DNA of 64,000 bases from Kalaharituber pfeilii (lineage: Eukaryota > Ascomycota > Pezizomycetes > Pezizales > Pezizaceae). Of this stretch, positions 44,601 to 56,390 are shown one piece after another. The stretch is taken from positions 1,302,001 to 1,366,000 of the forward strand of contig WHUZ01000010.1 of NCBI GenBank assembly GCA_015179045.1. The letters run 5' to 3'. The translations under genes and the position numbers were made by a program. The notes under the pieces are model-generated. The model worked only from the letters and a program-made list of their open reading frames with translations. It was not told the origin of the DNA and ran no database searches. How positions within the stretch are numbered: position 1 is the first letter of the stretch; each line of letters starts with the position of its first letter.

Positions 44601-46158
44601 AGATTTCGGGCCGAGAGGAGCTTGAACCTCCACTCTGGAAAATCCTTAATCAACGGCTCCGATGTTCCGATAACTGCTACGAATATAGAGCGAATTGGGA
44701 TCAATTGTAGGAAACAGTACCATGTATGCACAATGCCTCGCGGCTTAATATTGACAGGGCATGATACCGTTGTATACATACTTGTAGGTACTTTCCTCCG
44801 GGCCTAAAAATCTTCAATCTCATACGTTCCAGTCTCATCTGATGATAATTCGTGAAACCTCCAAATGCAAGCCAACGCAACGCAAGTGCAATTGCATGAA
44901 CTCCGCTGAGACTCGGCACCTGCGCTATACCTAATCCAGTAGCTCCCTCTTGTTGTATGTACGTCTTTGCCTTGATATGGCTATCCTCTTGCATCAGACC
45001 GCATTTTACCGAATTGCAGCTTAGAGTGCAAGAGTCTCCAGCCGTGATCTCGTCCGCTGTCCGTCTGATTGGCGGCCGCCCTCGCTTGCGCGCTTCAGAT
45101 ACATTATCTATGATCGTTAGAGCGGTTTCTTTTCTTGTACCGCCAAATCACTGTCCGTGGCACTATCGCACGCACATAGGCGCCTCCATTGGCACTGTAG
45201 CATATGCACAGCCAGCCCATGCAGCGAATAGAGGCGGAACAGCTGATCTAACTTTCAACCAGACTAGCACTGAATAGCGAGAAGTGCGTACCGGCGACTG
45301 GTGCCCTGCGCACAATGATTATTATAACCCTGGGTACGAGAACATACCGTATTGCAACCCTTTTTTTTCTCAACATCCCTGCCTCAGCTGAAAACAGCAC
45401 TTGCACGTCCTTCTATGCATTTCTAATTCATAGAAGTACCTCCATAGAAGCTACCCAAGCAGCTCGCGTGCTGGCGGAGCAGCGAGCTACATCATAGTGG
45501 CCCTGTGAGCTTGCTGACTTTTCCAATGCTCAGTACATACTTGTAAGCATGTATGCACACGGCAAAGGGATAAAGATAGAGAGAAATAACTACAGTAAGC
45601 GCAATAAACAAGTCACCAAAATGGCTGTTGTTTAGTAAGGGCTTAGCCGCTGGGGAGCTGTGGAGACAACAAGCCGAGATAGTGCTCGGTATTTGCAGCT
45701 CCTAAACGATCTTTTAGTTTGCGTGCCCCTTCCTTCCGTCCTCCCCCACACACCCAACAACAACTACCTCAGCCTCACTCCCGCCGCCCGCCCTTACCCC
45801 CCAGCTACTTCATCCGAGCCGGACGCCTGAATCTCGCGACGCCTGTCTTTCTCTCACAATTTTAAATTATTTTATTTCAGCTCTCGTTTGGAGTTGTAAG
45901 CATAAAAAGCAAAATAAAAAAAAACAAAAAAAGATATCGCTGCGCCCAAGAAAAAGGGACCCTGTGGGCATACCCGCTCTGCACATTCACACCACACACA
46001 GACTTACACGACCCCCCGTGCCCACTTCCGTGAGCCAACATTGCTAGTTCACGCTTAACACCTACCACCTCCTTCCAGATACCCTCCAGCGACACTACTA
46101 CAATCGTTCATATCCAATGCTCACCGTCATTCGACCTCACCCCCCTCCCCGCTCAATA
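41652..46158. other. gene desert, second part
   Basis: A C12-13 run lies near 41740. No coding sequence, tRNA or clear repeat unit is supported. ORFs of 60-106 codons near 44.5-45.3 kb lack domains. The last 450 bp upstream of the PEX26-like gene is C/T-rich and promoter-like. Confidence 0.5.
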
Positions 46159-47549
46159 ATGAACGGTGACAACAGAAGTAATGGCTATTCACGTTTCAAC
46201 GGGGTCGGCGCCCAGAGCTATCAACAGAGGCTACAGCAACAGCAACAGGTGCCACAAAAAGAGATTCCGCGTCCGCCTTCGCCGACTGCGATTTCCCGCA
46301 CCTACAAGACATGTACCAATTTGTTTCTCACGCGACGTTTGCCCGAGGCCTTAGCTACGCTTCAGCCAGTCGTTGCCGAGTCAGCAAATCCAAGGAGTAA
46401 GGTCTCACGCTCTCTAAGGATCAAGGTATGGAGTCTGTACTTTGCCATCCTGGACGCCGCGGCAAAGATGGGGAGCGAGGAGGGCAAGAAATTATGGGGT
46501 GCCGCCGAGTGGAGGAAAATTGTGCAGAAGATTAGAACTGCGAAAGTCTGGGATGAGGCGGTAGAGGCTTATACAAGCGAGGGAAGGGTCGATGCGGATG
46601 TGGTCATTGCACTGTGAGTTTCGCTCCGATCCGAAGAACTATATCCAGCAGCAAGCCACGTTGTTCCTGCTACTAACCAAGCTTGGGCAATCAGGGTAAT
46701 GCTGCTGCTGACGCATGCAGTCGACCAACAGCCAACACAAAAGAGGCTCGAGGCCTACATGTCTGCTTCTTCAAGTCTTATCGGCTCCGATGAACATCCA
46801 AAGGCAATTGCTCAGCGGGTGAAGCTGATGGAGCTTTATATTCTACATGTTCTACCAAAAGTGGATCAATGGACATATGCAAGAGAGTTTACACAGGGAA
46901 GCAATGATTTGGATGATGACCAGAAGGAGGTTAGACATTCTTTCTCCTTGACTATGACTACGTAAACTAACAGCTCCATGTACAGCAATTTCTTGCCACC
47001 CTAGATGCCTTACAGAAAGAGAAGGAAGATGCGGAAGAACATGCCCGCCGCATCGAAGCCGAAGTCGAAGCTGCCCGTCTAGCGGAAAGTTGGCACCGTG
47101 ACAAATCGCCCTCAGTTGCAGGCAGCAGTACCTCAACCCACTCGCGGCGGAAGACGTCCCCCGACAGCTCCAGGCATCGACCAAAATCGCGGGGCTCCAT
47201 CCCCGGTGGTCGGTTAGACGTTCCGGGGCAACGAAGACCGCGCCAGGTCAGTATTGAAAGTACGACGGGGGCGACATCATCGAAGGAGGATGCAAAAGGC
47301 ACTGTGCAGGCAAGGCATCAGGCGAGCTCGTTGTTTGGACATACGCAGGCACTGTTCAATAAGATACAAGCTGCGATGTTTAATCCACAGGGAAACTCGC
47401 TGTTGTTGAGGACGGTGATTATGTTGTGTGCTGTAGTCTACGCGACAAGTAAGAAGAAGGTCAGGGAGAGGATCAAGAAGTTGTTGATGGTGGCATGGTT
47501 GAAAACGAGCAGGACCGTGGGAATGGGGATGAAAGTCACATATATATGA
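46159..47549 (+). CDS. PEX26: PEX26-like peroxin, tail-anchored, 417 aa
   Basis: Fungal Pex26/Pex15-type proteins anchor the Pex1-Pex6 ATPases at the peroxisome so that the import receptor Pex5 can be recycled. Three exons, 46159-46613, 46695-46929 and 46986-47549, join in phase (GTGAGT...CAATCAG; GTTAGA...TGTACAG). The helical N-terminal half has ISRTYKTCTNLFLTRRLPEA, the family hallmark, then LRIKVWSLYFAILDAAAKM and later VKLMELYILHVLPKV. A Glu/Ala-rich coiled coil (KEKEDAEEHARRIEAEVEA) and a Ser/Arg-rich linker follow. A C-terminal membrane segment, LLLRTVIMLCAVVYATS, is followed by basic residues, as for a tail anchor. An in-frame ATG at 46117 would add 14 residues, but the ATG at 46159 has the better -3 A. 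The second donor, GTTAGA, is weak. Confidence 0.85.
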
Positions 47550-48596
47550 GGTGGTTATTGAGCATTGAACGTAGTGCATTGTCAATTGCTGGAGATTAGG
47601 GACTATTGTGAATTGGAGATGGTCTACTTTGGTCTCTTGAAGGAATATCAATGCGGGGCTGTTGATAACGGTCTGGGTTCACTTTATGGTCAGGGAGTTA
47701 CGGGCCTTTGCTCTTATGTTTGTAATTTTTCCTTCGTTGGTATTTCTATGTCTTGGTCGTCGCGTCTTTTCTAATTTGGTCTTTGTCTTTTGTGGATACA
47801 TATGTGGTTTAATGCTATTGTCTAGCGTCCTTTTAGCTACTTATCCTTATTCCCATTCATTCTTGTTTCATCTATGTCGGTGAAAAAGTTGGAAGATTGT
47901 TGGGTGCGGGCCTAGAATAGGTTGGCTTCTCTTCTTTCAAATTATCTCTATTCACTGTATATTGGGGGAGTTTGCCATAACTGGTTTCGGTATTAGGGGA
48001 AAGTTTGGAGGGCGGGGAGGCTTTCTTTAATATAAATTAATAAGTTACAAGTTTTTTTTTCCTTGTTTTTTTTTTTTTCCTTTTTTCCTTTACTATCGAT
48101 GGTATGTATCGAATGGAACAAAAGAATGAAATTAAATTTAATAAAAAAATAATGAAATATATTAAATCATTGCTAACTTTGTAGTATGACTTCATGCGAA
48201 GAATCCATGCATGAGAACAAGGACTAAGAATACTCAGATTCTGGGGTGTTGCCTTTGCACCTGTGCTCGTATCCTCTACTATGGAACGTGTAGAAGAGTC
48301 AATATTTTTTACATACCTGATTAATATTGATATATATACGTAACATAAAGGTAAACACAAGGGTGGATACATGAAAGAGTACCAGTCATGTGAAAGATCC
48401 CAGATAGGGCTGCAAGTGTCTTGGCAGAAGCATAAGTGCGCAGGAGGTGACGTTGTAAGCCGAAGCGAGGTTAGGTGGACTCAAACATGAAAGCAACGCA
48501 TCAAATTATATTGTTTTAAGGCCAGTCGGACAGAGACACGCATGCATTTATTGGTTTACAATCTAATAAGGTACAGAATAGATACGAGGACCTACA
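47550..48596. other. intergenic
   Basis: T-rich tract at 48051-48087. No gene is seen. Confidence 0.5.
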
Positions 48597-49385
48597 ATGG
48601 GCGGTAACACAGGTGAACAGACCAAGAAGAGAAAGGCGACTTCGAAGTGGAAAACTTCGTATTCAAATATGACTGCGAAAGACGCAGAAAAAAGACTCGG
48701 TTCCGAATTAGCTCAATGAAGGCAATAAAGGCTCGAAAGTTGTTGGTGGATGCAGGGTATACATTTGAAGATGCGGAGGTGGATGGTATCACGGAAATAA
48801 AATCCTAAGTTTATGGCCGGATATTGGAACATATCAGAGTCGAAGGATATCCGACAGAAGGAGATTCTGAATTTAAAGAGGTGAACGTCAAATCATTTAG
48901 TATATACGATCATCGTTCCGATACTTGATGACTTCATCTGCCGAACAGGGCGAGAGAATACACGGTTACAATGCGAGAAAGAGATTATCTCCACAGACGG
49001 TGAGACAGGAGGGAACGAGGAATTCCTTGTAGTGGATATGATCTCGGTGGAAAAAGACAATTTCATTTTCATTGTTGAAGCAAAGAGATCTTTGGTTGGG
49101 GAGGCAATGAGGCAGTGCCTGTTAGTGATGTTGGACGCGTGGAGAAGCAACAGTGAGGGCAAGGTGTATGGATTCGTCACGTCGGGAGCTTTTTGGGAAT
49201 TGATTGAATATGATGGTGCATTGTGGCGGAAGACAGATACGATGATGGTATTGTTTGCAACAATGTGCGAGGATGATAGAGAGGAATGGGTGAAGAACAA
49301 CTCAATTTTAGTGGATTGTATCAATTTCGCATTGATCAACGGAGGTGTTGCGAAGAAGGAGGACGTGGAGATAGTTAGGAAATAA
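48597..49385 (+). pseudogene. broken PD-(D/E)XK-like nuclease-fold gene of an expanded fungal family
   Basis: Three segments in two frames read as one protein. Segment 1 (48597-48719) begins MGGNTGEQTKKRKATSKWK and ends SELAQ-stop. Segment 2 (from 48716, other frame) starts MKAIKARKLLVDAGYTFEDA, hits one internal TAA near 48806, then continues VYGRILEHIRVEGYPTE. Segment 3 (about 48895-49385, first frame again) has LDDFICRTGRENTRLQCEKE and VVDMISVEKDNFIFIVEAKR. It continues KVYGFVTSGAFWELIEYDG and FATMCEDDREEW and ends at TAA. Asp in VVDM plus the EAK triad matches a PD-(D/E)XK core. Two frame switches and one stop argue against function. Resemblance to a multi-copy Pezizomycete family is from memory. 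Confidence 0.65.
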
Positions 49386-50185
49386 TATTCATTTATTGCA
49401 GTTCGGTAGCGTGAAGACGATGCAAAAGGGTTATCCCATAGGCGGCTCAAGTGACAGTAATACGAAACACTGAAACACTGGGATCACAGATCTGGTATAT
49501 TCACTAAGGTTGCTTTTTCTAATAATATCACGCCGATGTCAGTTCCCCACACACACTCATCACTTACTGAATATTTGGTTTTTTTTTTCGGTTCGGATCT
49601 ACCGGTGGACGCACCTTTTTTTCTTGTTTGGTGGGCAACGTGAGTGCTAGGCCCGTCACTTTCTAGCTCTCAACTTTTCTATGGACGGAATTGGAATAAT
49701 TGTTCCTTTTTTTGGTTGCGTTTGGTGCACTTTGTACTTTCAGGGTAACAAGCAGTTGTACTGCACAGCACAATCACATGCACCCATGGCTACGTACGTC
49801 GATCCGTAAGTACCTTCATTCCTCCCAGGTACCAGCACAGCTCGGTACAGTGGGTCTAAGGCATAATCAATGTTTATCACGAATTTATTTTACATTTCTG
49901 ATTAAATGCGAAGAGCCCTACCTTCACGATATATGTCTAGCCGTGGCTATATATCACTCTAACATTAATTCGATTTAGCTTGATGAAGGCATACTTCTAC
50001 TGTACGTACATCTCTTCCGTCCGGAATTGAGGCAACCGGACCAATGGAATGAGTTGGTGAGATGTAAGCGGATATATATATACTCCTTTGTAGGCAGGTT
50101 AGCTCATATAGTTATTGTGCGACTACGACACATTGCGCATTGCATTTTTGCGTCTTCCACCGCTCCACATTCTGCCACAGTAAGG
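49386..50185. other. intergenic
   Basis: No supported gene; short T-runs only. Confidence 0.5.
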
Positions 50186-50255
50186 TTTTTTTTTTTTTTT
50201 TTAAAAAAAAAAAATATATCATTACTCACATGCCGCCCTGTGGGGCTATGGTGAG
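50186..50255 (-). mobile_element. A-tailed micro-repeat, family B, copy 2
   Basis: Read on the minus strand: CTCACCATAG, CCCCACAGGG, then CGGCATGTGAGTAATGATAT. It is followed by T12 and A17 in place of a simple A-tail. The body matches the copy at 50.6 kb with a few substitutions and one indel. No target duplication is obvious. Confidence 0.55.
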
Positions 50256-50334
50256 ATAAAGTACATGAGGAAGTAAAAGGAATAACAAAGGCGAAGAAGG
50301 AAAAGAAATTACCAAGTGATATCAATGAATCCAA

Positions 50335-50410
50335 CAGGCCGTCCTGGACTGGTCCAGGCCAACTAGACCGGTCCAGGCCCGGGCCAACTAGGCCAGTCCT
50401 GTTCTCGTGC
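50335..50410. repeat. short GC-rich imperfect tandem repeat
   Basis: GGTCCAGGCC followed by AACTAG recurs with small spacers, and GGCCAGTCC variants continue to about 50430. This is a local cluster of GG[T/C]CCAGGCC words unlike its AT-rich surroundings. Confidence 0.6.
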
Positions 50411-50594
50411 CCAGACTCTGGCCAGTCCAGACTATTCAGGCTACTCAGGCAGATTTAAGCCAATTAAACGAATCCCTCCACAGCTATCCAGGTAAATCAA
50501 GGGCAGCATTTACCAGATCGTTTGAGTATTTAAATGAGTAGAATCTTCCATATATCTGGAATTTGAAACAGTAGCAGTCTATGACTTTAGTCAA

Positions 50595-50682
50595 GTATGT
50601 ATCACATACCTAAATCCTCACCATAGTCTACAGGGTGGCATATGAGTAATGATATTAAAAAAAAAAAAAAGTATGTATCACA
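50595..50682 (+). mobile_element. A-tailed micro-retroposon, family B, with 12-bp target duplication
   Basis: GTATGTATCACA at 50595-50606 is repeated exactly at 50671-50682. The insert is a 50-bp body, TACCTAAATCCTCACCATAG, then TCTACAGGGTGGCATATGAG and TAATGATATT, plus A14. Its last nine bases resemble the 3' end of family A (GTGATATT). Confidence 0.72.
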
Positions 50683-51940
50683 CTTTATATTCAAGTATAT
50701 ATACTAACAAATATTTTAGAAATGACGGACCTTCCAGATGATACAACAGACGGGACTCAATTCTTCAATCATGATACCTAATGGGTAACTGTCAATTACT
50801 GATAGTGGAAATATCCAGGACTATTAAGATCTAATAGTCTCCTACTTCAGCACTCAGATCCTTCATAATATCAGTCTCCGTGGTAGTGTGGTTATCATCG
50901 ATAATTCGGGGATCATCACGTGCCTTGCCTAATACACGCGCACTGGCGCTAAGAGGCTTGCCAAGACCGCCAAAGCGCGCGCTTGTGTTTTACCTCTTAA
51001 GTGAGTGAATACGGTAAGCTGGGAAAGCAAGATAAAGGAAAACATTTCAAACCTCCAAAGAATATCGATTAATTCGGGTATTGTCTGCTAACATTAGTTC
51101 AACGATCGGCTGCCGCAGTTATGATATTTCCATTAGCGCGGTCTGTGTGGGTTATCACAGATATAGAATTGGGCTAGATAAGATAAGATGAGATGAGCTG
51201 CGGACATCATCGTGCAGGCAGATGTGATAAGATTAGATTATATGCCGAGAGACGTGCTCACACTTACTCAACCCTGCCGAGCCAGGAGCTAGTGCTGGCT
51301 GGGGGATTTGCAATGTCACCATGGGGTGATAAGTAGGAGTATTTACTGATACTTCTCAGTGCGTCATCGCGTCAGCGTGATCGTTGATTTGGAGGGGTTG
51401 AGTTGGAGGTAAAGCACATGCGTGCGGTCGAATGAGGCTGAAGAGTTATGCAGGAACTTGATTGACCCGGCTGTTATTAGACTCGTAATCACCCGCTGGA
51501 CACCCTCAGCTTATTATGCAACTTGCCGCTCACCACACGGGCGCACTACGACGTAACACTGAGGAAGGGCGAGGAACTCAGAAACCTTAAGAGGAAAATT
51601 ATCGCACGCCGTTCCGCTACCCATCCTCACTTTCCTCCTATTCTCTTGCTCTCTTGCTCTCTTTCTCCTCTTTGCTCGGCCGCACGCAATCTGCGAACCA
51701 AAGAATGCGGGCATGACAGGAGTATTCCTCCACGCCTCGATTGCATTTCTACACGAAAATACGAGCCAAAGAAAGAGGAAAAAAGAAACAGTAAAGGGAA
51801 AAAGACCCCCATTTGAGCAGTAACTGGCAGGCACCAGCGTTATTAATTCGTTGGACTCTCATTCTCAACTCTCGCGAGATCAAGATACCCGCTGCCCGCA
51901 CCCACCGCCACTGTACCATTGCGCACTCACCCTCACCCTC
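50683..51940. other. intergenic, upstream region of the Sds3/Dep1 gene
   Basis: A GATAA/GATGA-rich patch at 51175-51245. No supported gene. The segment from 51620 to 51940 is C/T-rich and probably the promoter and leader. Confidence 0.45.
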
Positions 51941-54565
51941 ATGTCGACCAGCACCGCGACCTTGGCCGCAGCCGGGGGAGGGGGAGACCAAGACGGCGGA
52001 GCCGGAGGCTCGCTCAACGCTACGTCCCAAGTCCCTTCGAAGCGAGACAAACGCCGCAACCTTCTCGCCGACCGCCTCAATGAACTCACAACTTCCTTTG
52101 AACGGGACCGCGACATGCACTACCGTGCCCAACTGACCGCTCTCCAGCAAGACTTCAACGCCATCTCACGAGCAGATACCTCCGGCCGCAACATGCGGAT
52201 GCTGGACGACGGTGCCGAGGAAATGGACATGCTTGTCACTGGGGGCCTCTTCCTCGGTGACTCTGCCATGTCCAGTATCCGCGGCCCCGCTTTCCCCGGT
52301 GGGATTCAGCCGGGTGCCTTCTACGCGGGATTCGTGGCTGAAGTTAACGAGAAGATGGAGGAGCGGGACGTCGGATTGGCCATGTTGCACGTGAGTCTCT
52401 CACATCGGTTACATTTCGCATGCAAACTTTACACCAAGACACCCAACCCTCTTTTTCGTCTCAAAGTTTGTTACCTAAACAAGTATTGGGTGTGGATGCT
52501 AATGTGTGACTATATAATGCGATAAATCACACACGATGTACAGAGACAATATCATCAGAAACTAGCTGCTCTCAAGTCCCAGTACGAACGGAACGTGCAC
52601 CATGCGCGAGAGGAGCACCTGCATTTGGCGATCACGATGAAGCAGAGATTGATCAACCGCCTGTACAATGCGAAAAAGAAGCTGGCGCTGGACAAGGAGC
52701 AGCTGGATGTATCAGACTCGAACGCTCTCTACCACCATCCAAACCAATTTTCAATTGGCGGAGGTGGATCGACCATATTGGGGTCTCCAAGCAGAGAGGA
52801 CAGGAATGGTTTAGGAGATATATTTGGCAGTGGTGGGCGTGCAGCTACTCGCAAATTAAGACAGCGGAGAAACGAGGTGGAAGATTTGATTATGGGCTCA
52901 GGTGGCCTCTTTGATACTTTTGGCCGCGACCGCGATGCTAACGGGAACGGAGACTCTGCAAAATCGGCCGCGCAGCGGCGGAAGGCTAGAGCTGCACGCC
53001 ATAACCGTCGCATGGGCATGGACGAGGAAGAATTGCTTTTTGATGACGTCTTTGGCGGGGGCGCGGTCTCTCCATCAAATAACGGGAATAGTAACGCCGG
53101 GATCGGGGCGGCGCAGTTGGCCAGTCTGTTGCATAGGCAGCAGGCGAATAGTCAAGTTGCGGCTGTCGGGCAGGAGCTCGTGAATCGTCCGGTATGGAGT
53201 ATTGAGAAGTTATTTACGGAGAAGGAGTTACAGATGGCGGGGAACTACGCTGCATTGGCGACGGTGAGGTACTTTACTGGAAGGAAGAAGTCAAGGAAGG
53301 AAAATAATGGCGGTGGGATAGTGGACTCGGACGACGAGGATAATAGTGATGAAACGCATACGCCACCTGCGACACTTGAAGCGGGGGATATACCAAATGC
53401 ACCTGGGAATTTGCTCACGGACTTTTCGTCGCTGCCGTTGCCGCCTACAGCCACAACGTTGTTCTCGTCAACGTTTGCGGGGCCGGGGACCCAGAATCAA
53501 CTCCAAGGCCACCATAACACGCGGTCTCATGCTAATCCCTTCCAGCAATCCCAGCACCTCCCGCTCCTCAACTCCGCCGCAGCGCACCAAAACCTAAATA
53601 ACCAGCCCCCACCCACCCTGGCGCATCTCTCGTTCATGACGCCATCGGCCACAGGATACGGCGCCGCAGCGTGGCAGCACCTTGGGGTCCCCGCGACGTA
53701 TTTCTCTGCTGGGACAGGGACCGTAGTCAATACAGCAAGGGCGGTGACTCTGTCGGCGCCAGCGCCGGCGGGTGCCAAGGCGGATGAGGTCCAAGATGAT
53801 TTGGAGGTGATCAGAAGGGGTGTAGAGGTCGATGTTGAGGTAAGGGGAGAGGAGGGCGTGGAGGCGGAAGAGGGGTTGAAGAGGATCTTGCAGGAGGTAG
53901 AGGAGTGGGAGAAGAGGGATAGAGGGGAGGTGATACTTGAAGGGGAAATTGGCGATTTGCTCGATGGGTGTGTTGTATCAGGGAACAAGAATGGAGAGCA
54001 GAAGGAACAGGCAGTAGGGTTGGGCCTAGTAGGAATCGATGCTGGCGAACGCGTGGAACTCGAGACAGCAGCTCCAATGGCAACTTCAAATGCAGAAGCA
54101 ACAAGCACCACTACATCAACCACTACTACTACTACTACTGCTACTAACCATTCCAAACCTTCCGGCCCTATTCCCGTCCCTGTCTCCGCACCACCAGCTC
54201 CCTCCTCGTCCTCGGTCTCCCCCTCCGCCCCCGCACACTACGGCATCAAACGGCGCGCAAGCTCCTTTCTGATCCCCGACGCTGGCGATTCGCAGAAAAA
54301 GAGGGCCCGGAAATCCAAGGAACCGGGCATTGATACTGAGGTTGAGGCTGAAGCGGAGACAGAGATGGAGAAGGAGAAGGAGAAGGAGCTGGGGGCAGGA
54401 GAGAGGGGTAAAAAAGGCCATGGCGGGGACGAGACACAGGTAGTCGATCCGCAGGCAACAGAGGTGGAAGAGGGGATGGATGAGGACGAGACAGAGGAGG
54501 CAGAGGAAGCGGAGGGAGAGGCAGCGGAAGGGGAGCGGTTTGGTTTGTGTGTGCAGTATGTGTGA
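51941..54565 (+). CDS. Sds3/Dep1-type subunit of the Rpd3 histone deacetylase complex, 823 aa
   Basis: Sds3-like proteins scaffold Sin3/Rpd3 deacetylase complexes in transcriptional repression. Exon 1 (51941-52390) encodes a Gly/Ala-rich start. KRDKRRNLLADRLNELTTSF and DRDMHYRAQLTALQQDFNAI follow, then FYAGFVAEVNEKMEERDVGL. A 153-nt intron (GTGAGT...TGTACAG, phase 0) precedes exon 2 (52544-54565). Exon 2 opens RQYHQKLAALKSQYERNVHH and continues EEHLHLAITMKQRLINRLYN and KEQLDVSDSNALYHHPNQFS, the full Sds3 coiled-coil domain. The rest is disordered: a basic TRKLRQRRNEVEDLI segment, Asn/Pro-rich parts, a Thr run (ACT repeats near 54120) and an acidic Glu-rich C terminus. ATG 51941 is chosen because the upstream open frame starts with TTG. 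Confidence 0.92.
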
Positions 54566-54639
54566 GCGGGCAAAGGATGTGGGGGAAAGCGGGTAGAGTT
54601 GTGGTAAATTCCACTCCTCTACTTTCATATGTGTGTTTC

Positions 54640-55265
54640 GTCTAGTTTATTTTTATTTTTATTTTTTTTTTGTATTTTCCTATCCTGGGTTCACATCTGC
54701 GCGTTGGCGTGCGTGGAGTGGGTGGTGTTTATTATTATTGAGCGAGAAGAGGGGGAGGGGGGTTTAGGGCATGAAGTGTTGTTTTGTGTTTTCTTGTTGC
54801 TTTGGCTTTTTTTTTTTTTTTTTTTTTTGTTTGTTTGTTTATTTGATTTTATCCTCCACTGGTTTAGTGGTGGAAGTTACGCCCATAGGATATTATGGGT
54901 GGGTGTGATTTTAACTTAAGTAGTTGGCATTTGTATGTGAGAAAATTGTATCATTTGTACTATCATCTAGGTATTTTATTTATTCATTATTATCATTACT
55001 TTTCTTTCCGTTTCTTTCCTCTTGCCTCTTCTCTTTTCTCCCCTCTCTCTCCTTTTTTTTTTTTCCCCTTTTTTCTTTTCTCAAATTTATATACATATCT
55101 AACTACTAACCAATCAACCATAATTCAAACTTTTTCTTTTCTTTTTTCTTTTCTTTTTTTTGTAAAATCACTTTCTTTTCCTTTTTTTTTTTTTTTTTTT
55201 CCCTTTTCCTTTTTTCTTTTTTCTTCCCCCCCCCCTTTTTTTTTTTTGTTGTTTAGCTTGTTTTG
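54640..55265. repeat. long T- and T/C-rich tract downstream of the Sds3 gene
   Basis: T23 at about 54806-54828, then almost pure T/C from 55000 to 55255. ORFs here are Phe/Leu/Ser artefacts on one strand and Lys/Glu on the other. Confidence 0.85.
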
Positions 55266-55288
55266 TGCGTGTGTGATTGTGACTTTTC

Positions 55289-55314
55289 CATACATACATA
55301 CATACATACATATA
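55289..55314. repeat. (CATA)n microsatellite
   Basis: Six consecutive CATA units. Confidence 0.9.
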
Positions 55315-55929
55315 TCAAGATGCGAGGGGTATATTTGGGCTTTTCTAACTTGTTATATTGAACGCTGGGAACAATAATATATATAGCCATCCATGATTCC
55401 CCGCGTTTTAGAAGCCTTTTTTTCTATGATGTATGTATGTTGCGTAGATGTATATATGTAGAATATCTTCATCAATACTCGCTATTAACGACGCAAAAGC
55501 AGGATGTCCCGTATGTAACCAGCCTGTATACAATATAAGGGAGAGCTTGTAATTTTCCCCATAGTACTGTGCCACACCGTTGCCGTGACAACAGTGACTT
55601 TGTCTACATGAAACTGGGAGAACTTTGAGCCGTAGCTACGGCGAAAACTGCGCATATTTGAGCAATGCCAGCAACTATTTAATATCAGTCGGATTGCTCT
55701 CAAACTTTGCATAGAATTAATATCCATCATGAATAACTGCCCTACGAATTTGCAACTTGATTAGTTGTCGTAGATACAAGCAGTACTATTTTCCATGTAA
55801 CCTTAATTCACCCTCTATCAATGCAATCACCATCCTTCAAGACGTCCAACAGCAACTCCCTCAGCATCTAGCACCTCTCGAATAGGTATCCAAAGCTCTG
55901 AAAGACTAGAAGAAGGGACTCTGTAAGTT

Positions 55930-56390
55930 CAGCAACTCCAAAATCTCCCTAGTTCGACTGGTCGAACACGCCTCACCGAGGAAGAACGGCTAATCCTCGT
56001 GCGCTTGTGCTTGGAGTGTCAAGACGACATACTCCTAGGAATAAAACGAAGTTTTGGCAAAAAATCAAATTTGAGAAGACTGGAAAAGAACTTGAAGACC
56101 CCCAGCAAGCGATAGTAAGAATGGTGGAGCAACTTAAGATGGAAAAAGAACTAGAGAGGTATCAAAGCGGTTGAGAAGTGAAGTTAAAAAGGTGGAAAAA
56201 GAAATGTCCGACTTAATCCGACATCTCGCAGACAAAATTAAATATCACTGCTGGTGGCACAGGCTGCGGATCCACATCATCTACTACAGAGGAGCGAATC
56301 GAGAAAGTAGAACGTCAGCTAGAGGAGCAAAAGAAAGATATTTAGAGGCTGGGAGTCAAAACGCCGAATACAATAAAAGGGAATTACCAA
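55930..56390 (+). pseudogene. broken coding fragment with a Myb/SANT-like N terminus and coiled coil
   Basis: Segments in several frames read as coding: TGRTRLTEEERLILVRLCLE and CQDDILLGIK (55957-56050), then KFWQKIKFEKTGKELEDPQ and AIVRMVEQLKMEKELERYQS in the next frame. KKVEKEMSDLIRHL and EERIEKVERQLEEQKKDI follow. Stops and frame changes interrupt them. The first part resembles a helix-turn-helix (SANT-like) start, the last a coiled coil. It may be ORF1-like sequence of the adjoining retroelement or a separate dead gene. Confidence 0.45.

Noticed and set aside
44701..44994. 97-codon minus ORF in the desert as an enzyme remnant
   Set aside because: Looks mildly protein-like, but no motif could be matched and the opposite strand is equally open.
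48893..49450. 185-codon minus-strand ORF opposite the PD-(D/E)XK relic
   Set aside because: The plus strand has the recognisable conserved blocks; this frame is their antisense.
53527..54156. 209-codon minus ORF inside the Sds3 gene
   Set aside because: Low-complexity Ser/Thr/Val antisense of the disordered, Glu-rich region.
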